A stretch of DNA of 64,000 bases from Sipunculus nudus (Eukaryota > Annelida > Sipuncula > Golfingiida > Sipunculidae): NCBI GenBank assembly GCA_026874595.1, contig CM049306.1, positions 47,554,019 to 47,618,018 on the forward strand, written 5' to 3'. Below, piece after piece: positions 51,201 through 63,200 of the stretch. The notes beneath the pieces are model-generated. The model worked only from the letters and a program-made list of their open reading frames with translations. It was not told where the DNA came from and ran no database searches. Numbering within the stretch: position 1 is the first letter of the stretch; the number at the start of each line of letters is the position of its first letter. Made by a program: the position numbers and the translations under genes.

Positions 51201-54200
51201 ATGTACAGGATGAGGTGGGTGTTGGAGAGGATGTACAGGATGAGGTGGGTGTTGGAGAGGATGTACAGGATGAGGTGGGTGTGGTTGAGGATGTACAGGA
51301 TGAGGTGGGTGTGGGAGAGGATGTACAGGATGAGGTGGGTGTTGGAGAGGATGTACAGGATGAGGTGGGTGTGGGAGAGGATGTACAGGATGAGGTGGGT
51401 GTGGAAGAGGATGTACAGGATGAAGTGGATGTGGGAGAGGATGTACAGGATGAGGTGGGTGTGGAAGAGGATGTACAGGATGAAATGGATGTGGGAGAGG
51501 ATGTACAGGATGAGGTGGGTGTGGGAGAGGATGTACAGGATGAAGTGGATGTGGGAGAGGATGTACAGGATGAGGTGGGTGTTGGAGAGGATGTACAGGA
51601 TGAGGTGGGTGTGGGAGAGGATGTACAGGATGAGGTGGGTGTGGGTGAGGATGTACAGAATAAGGTGGGTTTGGAGAGAATGTACAGGATGAGGTGGATG
51701 TGGGAGAGGATGTACAGGATGAAGTGGATGTGGGAGAGGATGTGCAGGATGAGGAGGGTGTTGGAGAAGATGTACAGGATGGGTTGGTTGTTGGTGAGGA
51801 TATAAGGATTAGATGTACAGAATAAGGTGGGTTTGGAGAGAATGTACAGGATGAGGTGGATGTGGGATATGATGTACAGGATGAGGTGGGTGAGGGAAAG
51901 GATATGCAGGATAAGGTGACTGATGGTGAAGATGTGCAGGAAAGATGGGTGAGGATGATGATGTGCAGGACAAAGTGGGTGAGGGTCAGGATGATATGGC
52001 TTAGTGGTGAGGGAACACAGGATGAGGTGACTGAGGGTGAGGATATACAGGATAAGGTTAATGTTGTTGAGGATGTACAGGATATGGTGACTGAGGGTGT
52101 ACAGGATGAGGTGACAGAAGCTGAGGGTGTACAGGATGATGCGGGTGAGGGTGAGGATGCACAGGATGAGGGTAGTGTGGTTGAGGTTATACAGGATATG
52201 TTGACTGAGGGTGTACAGGATGAGGTGGATGTGGGTGAGGGTGTACAGGATGAGGTGACTAGGGTGCGGATGTGCAGGATAAGTTTGGTGAGGGAAAGGA
52301 TGTGATATATTAAATAACTGAGGGTGAAGATGTGCAGGAAAGATGGGTGAGGATGATGATGTGCAGGACAAAATGGGTGAGGGTCAGGATGAAATGGCTT
52401 AGTGGTGAGGGTATTCAGGATGAGGTGACTTAGGGTGAGGATGTACAGGATAAGGTTAGTGTGGTTGAGGATGTACAGGATATGGTGACTGAGGGTGTAC
52501 AGGATGAGGTGACAGAAGCTGAGGGTGTACAGGATGATGCGGGTGAGGGTGAGGATGCACAGGATGAGGGTAGTGTGGTTGAGGATATACAGGATATGTT
52601 GATTGAGGGTGTACAGGATGAGGTGGGTGTGGGTGAGGGTGTACAGGATGATGCGGGTGAGGGTGAGGATGCACAGGATGAGGTGGATGTGGTTGAAGAT
52701 CTACAGGATGGAGGTGCCTGAGGATGTACAGGATGAGGTTGGTGTGGTTGAGGATGTGCAGGATAAGTTTGGTGAGGGAAAGGATGTGCAGGATAAAGTA
52801 ACTGAGGGTGAAGATATGCAGGAAAGATGGGTGAGGATGATGATGTGCAGGACAAAGTGGGTGAGGGTCAGGATGATATGGCTTAGTGGTGAGGGAACAC
52901 AGGATGAGGTGACTCTGGGTGAGGATGTACAGGATAAGGTTAGTGTGGTTGAGGATGTACAGGATATGGTGACTGAGGGTATACAGGATGAGGTGGGTGT
53001 GGGTGAGGGTGTACAGGATGATGCAGATGAGGGTGAGAATGCACAGGATGAGGTGGGTGTGGTTGAAGTTCTACAGGATGAGGTGCCTGAGGATGTACAG
53101 GATGAGGAGACAGAAGCTGAGGGTGTACAGGATGATGCTAGTGAGGGTGAGGGTGCACAGGATGAGTTGGATAAGGGTGAGGATGTACAGGATGAGGTTG
53201 GTGTGGTTGAGGATGTACAGGGTGAAGTGACTGAGGGTATACAGGATAAGGTTGGTGAGGGAGGATATATTGGATGGGAGGTTTGTTGGTGAGAAGGTGG
53301 GGGTTTCTACTGCAAATGGTTGGCTCACATAAACACACTGTCAACAGTTCAGATTGCAGTATTGTTAAATTTTATTCATGATGTATAATTCTGCCATAAG
53401 CAGAAAAGAAGATTTCTTATTAAAGGACTTAACCTATTTCACAGAACATTTATCACAAAGCAACACAAACCAAACTTATTGTTTTCAACAAAATTGCTAG
53501 ATGCTTTTGTTAAAAATATGTTTTCCATTTGCGTAAATCAGTTCATGTACATTTATAAATATTAACATGTTTATTTATTAATGTTGTCATTTTTATTCAG
53601 GTCCAGTTTGGCACAGGATGCTGGATACACACCTCAGAGAGTTGCCATGTTACTCTGTACACCTCACCAGATCGACCTCGAGGCAGCTTCAACTCCAATT
53701 ATATTTCTGCCGATTTTATATACCCAAAGTGTATGTATTCCTTCATGATAATTATGAGTACAAAGTAATGGCTGCATGAACAACATTATAAATTTGTGAG
53801 GTCATGATTGGTGATGAATTTCTTGATTATGAACCCTCAAGGGACATAATCAGGAGCAAAATTATGCCTTTTCTTCCACACTATCAGTTAAGTTTTGCTT
53901 TATTCAAAAGTTTCCCAGCAAAACAATCCAAGCACAAAGTCTCAGTACTTGCATACAGCTATGAACACCTTGTTATGGTTCTGCATGATGGTAAACAAGT
54001 CCACATGTGTCTGATCACCATAACAAGGCCGTGTGACTTGAGGTCCCCTTGTGAGCCACAACACACAATGTTTCAACTTGCAGGAACATTTATTATAGTT
54101 TTTTGGCCAAGTCAGTCAGGGCATCTTCTGATTAACGTGTTGTGGCCTGCAAGATGCACATGCTGTTTTTTTGTTGACGCCTGTGATTGCACCCAGTCCA

Positions 54201-57200
54201 CTTTTTTAGTACATTTACTGGAGTAAGCAAATGATTTCAGGGCAATATGTTGGCAGGTATAAATTTATTTTAAGGAGAAAAAGCTTTGTTGAGTCGGTCC
54301 AAATGTCTGGTAGACCTCCAAATCTACTTTTTGGAAGACCACCTCAAGTGTCCATAACCAAGAGGTGGAAATTTTTTATGGCTGTTAATATTTTGCTGTG
54401 TTTTCACTATTCTAGATGTTGAAGAGCAACCACCAAGTAAATGGACAACCTTTATACTCTATAAATACAACACAGCCAGTGGTGATTTGATGTTCAGTTT
54501 TAATCCTGCCAAAGTGTATTACAACTTCACAGAGTATACAGCAGAGCTGATACCACTAAATGAAGGTTCATCTTCAGGACACAGAAAAGTTAATTTCAGG
54601 AAGGTAAAGATACAGTAAATTTATTTTCCTGTATATCAGTTTATCTCAAGGTAATGTATAATATGTAACAGGATTTAAATATGTGATTGATGATGTGAAT
54701 GATCAAAACTGAAGTGCAGCCCTTAGTTCTGTGTATCATAAAATATTAAAATTACACTGGTTACAAAACATAGTCACTCACAATGACTGTAAATGATTGT
54801 TTTATGATATTGTTATATATTACCATAATATTTATTCACCATGCAATTTAAACTGAGCAATTAAGGTAATGTAGGATTCTGTAAACAGTATTCTCACTGA
54901 TCAGGCTGGCAGAGAATTTCTTTATAGAATAAACATTTATTATATAATTATTTTTCTTTCATTCAAAGCCACCATACACATTCAAGAATGTACCCCCTGG
55001 AAACTACTCCATTCAGGTGAGCCAACTCACTTATCAGTACATCTTTGTATTTCCCATTCACTCCTTATATAAAGGCCCGGACACACTGAACACTACACGA
55101 GCTTTGCTGTACAGCATGGGTAGAGCTGGAAACACTACTGAAATAACTGCTTGGCTTGGCGTTGTGGTGCTGTAAAGAGGCAACAGTTGAACTTTTTCAG
55201 CTTTGCTTTGCACTACTGCGCAGGGCAGTGCAGTATATGGCATGACAAGGTGTGAACTGTCTAGTGTATTTGAATGTACGTTTTTGCAGTGCAGCATGGA
55301 GCAGCGCAGCTTGGTATTTGGTTTGGCCAGACTTATGTAATGGTCACACTGCATTCATTCTTGAATTCAGTCAGTTAAACTACTGCTTTCACTACCAGGA
55401 TTGGGTGTGTATTGCCACAGGGAGTTGGCATAGGGCCAAGACTGCTTTGATCCATAACAGCAGAGACTTCTTCTCATGGGATGTGTTTATTTATGTGGCA
55501 TGCAAAAGGCCTTGCATGAAATCTACCATAGCCTAGTGTTGAATATAAGAGATTTGTTTCCTAAAACAGGAATGTTATGCAAGCACATTTTTTACAGATC
55601 AGTAAGAATTAATACAAAATTAAAAAAAAAAATTAACACGACTTGTAACTTGTAAGGATTGAAGTAAGTTTTTCTGTTTAGAACAGGACTAAATAATATT
55701 ATAGAGTACCCTGCTCCTTGCAAAATTCATTTTGTTTGCTAGTGATTAATATTTTTGCCCAAAACAGTTTTGCCAAAATCAAGAAAAGGTGAGGTGAAAG
55801 TATGTTTAAAATTCAGTTTTTATTGCAGGTTCAACCATCAGATGAAAATTCTGGAAAGTGCAACTGTAAATGTCGGAGTAGTTGGGATACAAGTTGCCCT
55901 CGCCATCCTTGTAGGAAAGGATGCAGCATATCAAAGAGAAAAATAAAGCTAGGTAATATTTGATATAAATTTATTCCTTGATCATGTCCCATGTGAGAAA
56001 TGTCCCAAGTAATTGATTAATATTAAACTCTTTATAAAGCCAATTCACCTATCCACCACAGCCAATATTCAAAAAACATATGCTGACGTGGGTACTTTTA
56101 CAGACTACACATGTTCTATTTGGCAGAGCTCTGCCAAATTATGTAAATTTTATGCTTGTCAGATGATTGACGGTTTACAGTGCCAACGGTTACCTGATTG
56201 GTTGCTCATAAGTCACATGCTTATGATTATTCATTGAATGAATATGCAGTTTAGGTCAGATAGAGTTCATGGATAGGTCAATTGTTTTACCACAAGGTTG
56301 CACCTTCTCCACCCATGAGTGAATAGATAAATAGTTATGGGCATTTGGCAACATAAATTTAGTTGACTTACCACAGTTATGTAAACTTGGAGTTTATCTT
56401 GATAACTGGTCAGTTTTGTATTAACTGCACACACAGGATATGGTTATTATGTTTATGTTAGAAATAATATCAATCGGAGCCAGGTATTGGAATTGTATTT
56501 AAAGATATGTCTTTCGTTTCATTAATGTCCACAACAAATTATGTCACAATTAATAAGCTTTCAGCATTTGTATATTTTGCATTTGTTAAAAGAGAGTCAA
56601 TTCTAAATGATTCTTTGAACTAGTAAGTGAACAATTTTATGTATATTATATTTTATGTATATATTAATATTCATATTTTATGTTGTTATGAAATTTATTC
56701 TATGTAATTACCATTAACTTTAATCATTTTGTGAAACACAAATAGTTACCTGATAAAATTACATTGGGTATTTATTCAGTTGATAAAATTGTTATTTCTG
56801 TTAATATTTTATTAATGATAACTGTGTATTTTTGAAAACTGTATTCATTTAATTGTTTATTTATTAATTATTTATTCTTATCATTTATTGTTTTTTTTTT
56901 TTTTTTTTCACGTGACCATGTATTATGTATTATGTATTTTGTATGTATATATGTTGGATATATGGGCCTGAGGCCTTCATTTCCAGAATAAAGATATATA
57001 TATTGGAATTGTAAATTGAAATTGTTTTTGCAAACACAACACATCACCTTACTGTACCTGATAGGTCCCTTAGACTGCACAAATTAAATTCACCAAATTT
57101 TAAGGGATTTAATTTTGATGATTTGCCTTTGTTAGAAACAAATTCTTTTCACTAAACCTGTCAATTTTTTTCTTTGATATACACTGAAAAATTTGAAAAA

Positions 57201-60200
57201 TAAATCATATGTTGAAGAACATTGTGTTAAAAATGTCAAAACAATGTCATGATGTCATTTGAGATTCCCGTTATCAGCAACTATGTCTACAGAGGCCAGG
57301 GAAGGACATATTGTAGTATAGAAATTGTCAGATTTTAAACCTGAAGGTATATCTTAAAGGCAAATAAGAGAAATCTCAATAGAACCTCAGAGATTCACTT
57401 TTATATGAAAATGACTCTCAATTCTGCATTGGTAATTCCTAGTCTCAGAATTCTAGATAATAATATATAATCTTTATAATTATCTGTTTAATATAAAGTT
57501 CATGCTGAATCAATAAACAATATATATAACCAACAGTCCATTGACCTATCCTGTATAATGTTTTGAGTTTTGAAATATATGGTTTTGTAGAAAAACCAGC
57601 AGCACCTGAAACAACACCAGTGCCAGTCCCACAGCCCTCCCTGGCTCCACGCCCAACTTCCCATGAGGTGAGACAACCACCAAGACAACCAGATCAAACA
57701 GGATTAAACCAGTACCTGATGTATGCAATAATTGGTGCCTCTGCAGGCATAGTCCTAACTGTTATTAGCATCCTTCTTATAAAGCTGTTCAGGAGCACTG
57801 GAAGCTCAGGTCAGTTGAATTTATTTGTTAAAATAACTTAGATCTTGTGCTTTGTTTCTTCATTTTACAAAACAATCAGACCTAGTTTATAAATTAAATA
57901 TAATATGCACAGGAAGTCATGTAAAATATAATTTTTGTTATATTTGAATTGTCTTTATTATTGTGTAGTGATGAAACCCAGATTGTTAAATCCTTCTGCC
58001 AAATGATTTGGCCATGAATCAGTTCAGTATAGTACATTGATTATAACTGAGAATTGGTTATATCAGTTCCCTAAGTGGTGACCTAATAGCTGTTGACAGG
58101 AGCTGATCATGGCCAGTATTTAATAAGGGTAAAAGTGTCATTACTGCATTGGAATATGAAACAAATCAGTTTCCATAGGGAAAAAGAACAAAAGGGATGA
58201 AAGCAATGTCTGAACTCTATATAATAAAACAGGACTGTTGATTCTGAAGTTCCTTTTAATGTATCAACATGGAAAGTCATTTAATTTTGAAGTTCTGGAC
58301 TTTTATTCCTATGAACTTTCTGTATGGCAATCTTTAATTTCTGGAATCAGTATCCACATAAAAGGAAAGTTGATCTTGAAGTTCTAGACATTGTGTTGCT
58401 TTAACATTACTGTTGCCTCCACGTTTTGGGCTCTGTATCAGATGTGTCCTTGAAGTTCTAAAGTTTTTATTAATATATAATAAACTTGTGTTCTTAAGTT
58501 CTGTACTCTTTATCACTATAACATGACTGTTTACTTGACTGTATCAGTGTAAAAGCACTAACGTTCTGGAAGTTCTGGACTTGTGTCAGAATATTTAACT
58601 CTTATTTTTGTTTAACATGATATGCTTTATTTGAAGATCTTTATTCCTGAATTTCTGTGTTCCAACATTTCACCCTGGACTCATGTACTTGGGTTCATAT
58701 GACTAATTTTTCTTATGTGTTTTTTTACTGACAATTGACTGTTTTGTCTTTTGTGCCAGGTGCCTGCAGAAAAAGATCAACATCCAACTCATCTGGTATG
58801 TCATTTAAATTTCAATTTTTAGTGTTTTTCGTATCATCTCATTTACAAACCTTTTATTTTTACTGTGTAATATTTAAGTGTGTTGTATATTTTCAGCAGA
58901 AATATGTATTACCCAAGTAGTTACAATAGATTTATATTGTGCAGATGTATTAGATAAATTGGTCCGGAAAATCCAAGTCTCTGGTTAATTAATACTTTTT
59001 CATTTGGGCCAGACAGAGTATGGATTCCATTGTAAAAAAATTGTGTACATTAAGGACAAACATATTGAATGGTGTTAATGGTTTTGCTTTCTTTGCAGAG
59101 CACTTGTGTATATATGTGATAAATTTGCTCATAATATCAATTGCTCACTCCTCTGTTATAAAGAAAGTATCAAATTAAATTGCACATATGCTTTAGTTTT
59201 AGTTCTTGACTCTGGTCCACAATCTTACATCTATGGAAATTAACTTCTGTGTCTCTCAAAATTATGCATTATTTGCAGCCTAAATATGCTGCAGTAAACT
59301 TTGACAGGTAGTTGACACTTTAAATTACACTGTTAATCACACTAGGATAAAGTCAGCTGTTTGTGATTTGTTTCGATTCAGCTTTGTGGGATCTGGCAAA
59401 CGTACATGCCATGTGACAGTCATACAGAGTACCATCTGTATTATAATTTATGGTGGTGGCACTCAAACATTGTTGTGCAACTTGTCTGTGGACACACCTG
59501 GGAGATGCCGATTTTTGTCCCCCACTTTGCAGATGCAGGGGACATTGATTTGGGTTTGTCTGTCTGTCCAGCTGTCTGTCTGTCTCTCTGTCTGTCCGTC
59601 AGGTTTTTTCATTTCCATGCGATAACTTTCCAAAATTTTATCTGATTTCATTCAAATTTGGGTTACTGATTTGCTCTCATGCATACCTTGGTTTGGATCT
59701 GTTTTGGAGTGTCTGGCTTTTGTCTGTCATTTTATCTGTCTGTCTGTCAGGTTTTCATTTCGGTGGGATAATTTTCCTAAATATTATGCGATTTCATTCA
59801 AATTTTGGTCGGTGATTGCCTTCATGAATACCTTGGTTGGGATTGGTTTAGGAGTGTCTGGTTTCTGTCTGTCTGTCACTTTGTCTGTCCATCTGTCAGG
59901 TTTTTGTTTCTGTGCGATAACTTTCCTAAATATTATCTGATTTCATTCAAATTTTGGCCTGTGATTGCTCTCATAATTACTTTGGTTGAGATTGGTTTTG
60001 GAGTTTCTGGCTTTTGTCTGTCTATCTGTCACATTGTCGGTCAGTCTGTCAGGTTTTCATTTCTGTGCTGTTACTTTCCTTAATTTTATCTGATTTCATT
60101 CAAGTTTGTGTCAGTGATTGCCTTCATGCATACCTTGGTCGGGATAGGTTTTGGGGTGTCTGGCTTCTGTCTATCTGTCTGTCACTTTGTCTGTCCATCT

Positions 60201-63200
60201 GTCAGGTTTTTGTTTCTGTGCGATAACTTTCCTAAATATTATCTGATTTCATTCAAATTTTGGTCTGTGATTGCTCTCATAATTACTTTGGTTGAGATTG
60301 GTTTTGGAGTTTCTGGCTTTTGTCTGTCTATCTGTCACATTGTCGGTCAGTCTGTCAGGTTTTCATTTCTGTGCTATTACTTTTCTAAATTTTATCTGAT
60401 TTCATTCAAGTTTGTGTCAGTGATTGCCTTCATGCATACTTTGGTCGGGATAGGTTTTGGAGTGTCTGGCTTCTGTCTATCTGTCTGTCACTTTGTCTGT
60501 CCATCTGTCAGGTTTTTGTTTCTGTGCGATAACTTTCCTAAATATTATCTGATTCCATTCAAATTTTGGTCAGTGATTGCTCTCATGCTTACCTTGGTTG
60601 GGAACGGTTTTGGAGTGTCTGGCTCCTGTCTGTCTGTCACTTTGTCTGTATGTCTGTCAGGTTTTCGTTTCTGTGCGATAACTCCTAAATTTTATCCGAT
60701 TTCATTCAAATTTTGGTCAGTGATTGCTCTCATGCTTACCTTGGTTGGGATTGTTTTTGTAGTGTCTTGCTTCTGTCTGTCTGTCTGTCTGTCTGTCAGT
60801 CTGTCAGGTTTTTGTTTCGGTGCTATAACTTTCCTTAATATTTAATTCATTTAAATTTGGGTCAGTGATTGCTGTCATGCATACTTTGTTTTGGATTGCA
60901 TGGTTTTGGAGTTTCTATCTAAAAAGTAATTCTCTCCAGCTCAAAAACAAAATTATCAAATTTTGGTCCAATTTCTCAGTGTGTTTTAGTTTTTATGTTC
61001 ACCTCAGGTGTCTCTACATGTCATAGTGCATCTGTTTAAGTTTTCATGTGCCCTCAAAATTTTCTCCACATATCATAATTTTTATTGCTTATCTAGCATG
61101 AAAGACAACAAGAGCCCAAAGCAGGGGACATTAATTCCATGAATTTTACTTGTTAGTCTTGATCCTGATGCCATGTGAGTCCTAAGGGGGTCATTTTTCA
61201 TATTTTCCCATAATTCCTGAGGATTTCACATATTTTGCAAAGGGGCTATGGCAGCACCATCAATCAGAAACTATGCCAGCGAGCTCTGACCTACATCAAT
61301 AAGGCCCACCAGTTAACTCATTCTATGTCAGTTTGACCATGGAAATCCTGGCCTGCTCAAACCTGGCCAAAGTTCCATGAACCTATTCCAATGCAAGAAA
61401 GGGTTATATATGCTGGTACAGTGTTAAATGTGTAGCTGTGTGTACTGAAGTGATCTAATCAAGACCATAAATGGGTGTTCTCCCTGAATTGTGCAGTTAG
61501 CATGATAGCTGGCAAAAATATGTCACCCATAAGTTAACTATGATGTTTCTGATGATTTTAATATATCTCTCTCTTTATCAGGTGAACCAATATTGACTGA
61601 GGACATCCCTCCCTCTGCTAATGGTGAGTGGATTACACTAATTCAATATATACTTTACACTAGGTCCGAGTGACAAGTAATCATTTCCCTAATTAAGACA
61701 CAGGTTGTTTCATACTTATAAAACAGCACTCAGAGAGCACATACCTTCTCAAAAACCAGACCTTTATTCAGTCCACAGTCCAGATTCAATTTGTGATTAA
61801 TAGGTTACTTAAGATCAGCCTGTCTTAGTATCTCCAAAAGCCAACAGAGGTCAGCACTTCTGTCACACTTTGCTGGGAATAAAGTTGAAAGGAAAATAAA
61901 TTCTTGCATCCACAACTCAACCTTGTTCAATACTTTATAGAACCATGAAGGCAGATTTTAAAAAGGCATCCTCTGAGATTTTCCTTAATGTTTGAAGAAA
62001 GACTTTAGTTCTGTATTTATAATTTTTCCATTTATGGAAATTTGAAACCCTAGAATAGTCGCAATGAAGAGTTGATGTACTTCATGTTCATTTGTCAAGC
62101 ATTCCCAATAATCTGCTTTTGATTTTTGTAATAAATTTCAAAACAAGGTAGATGATTTTGAAATTAAATAAAAGCATGACGGGGCATAGATTCACATAGT
62201 ATTTTATCATATTTTGTAAATTGGTGAAGGGTCCACTTTGATTAATCAATAGTGCCCACTTTACAGGACATAGAGGAACCCACTGTGAGAGGTTTAACTG
62301 TTCTTGTTTTATGTTATTTACACAGAGGTACCAACTTTGAGAGGTTTGACTGTTCTTGCTTTGTTATTTACACAGAGGTACCCACTGTGAAAGGTTTGAC
62401 TGTTCTTGCTTTGTTATTCACACAGAGGTACCTACTGTGAGAGGTTTGACTGTTCTTACTTTGTTATTTACACAGAGGTACCTACTGTGAGAGGTTTGAC
62501 TGTATTTGCTTTGTTATTTACACAGAGGTACCCACTTTGAGAGGTTTGACTGTTCTTGCTTTGTTATTTACACAGAGGTACCTACTGTGAGAGGTTTGAC
62601 TGTTCTTGCTTTGTTATTTACACAGAGGTACCCACTGTGAGAGGTTTGACTGTTCTTGCTTTGTTATTTACACAGAGGTACCCACTTTGAGAGGTTTGAC
62701 TGTTCTTGTTTGTTATTTACACAGAGGTACCCACTTTGAGAGGTTTGACTGTTCCTGCTTTGTTATTTACACAGAGGTACCTACTGTGAGAGGTTTGACT
62801 GTTCTTGCTTTGTTATTTACACAGAGGTACCTACTGTGAGAGGTTTGACTGTATTTGCTTTGTTATTTACACAGAGGTACCCACTTTGAGAGGTTTGACT
62901 GTTCTTGCATTGTTATTTACACAGAGGTACCCACTTTGAGAGGTTTGACTGTTCTTGCTTTGGTATTTACACAGAGGTACCTACTGTGAGAGGTTTGACT
63001 GTTCTTGCTTTGTTATTTACACAGAGGTACCTACTGTGAGAGGTTTGACTGTTCTTGCTTTGTTATTTACACAGAGGTACCCACTTTGAGAGGTTTGACT
63101 GTTCTTGCTTTGTTATTTACACAGAGGTACCCACTTTGAGAGGTTTGACTGTTCTTGCTTTGTTATTTACACAGAGGTACCCACTTTGAGAGGTTTGACT

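Noticed and set aside
50751-51805. Plus-strand open frames of 313 and 286 codons ([10 protein letters not shown] and [10 protein letters not shown] repeats)
   Set aside because: Same minisatellite in different frames. Only the first units are contiguous with a real exon.
50686-52371. 561-codon minus-strand open frame of [10 protein letters not shown] repeats
   Set aside because: It is the reverse strand of the 30-bp minisatellite. A multiple-of-three repeat without stops stays open in several frames, and there is no start context or splice evidence.
52603-53292. 229-codon plus-strand open frame
   Set aside because: Degenerate part of the same minisatellite, with no conserved domain.
53804-54226. 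140-codon open frame in intron 5
   Set aside because: It overlaps repeat family F copy 3. The other copies carry frameshifts and stops.
60108-60845. 245-codon open frame with [10 protein letters not shown] repeats
   Set aside because: Produced by the 151-bp tandem units of family C. It has no homologue-like motif, and the codons follow the TCTGTC microsatellite words.
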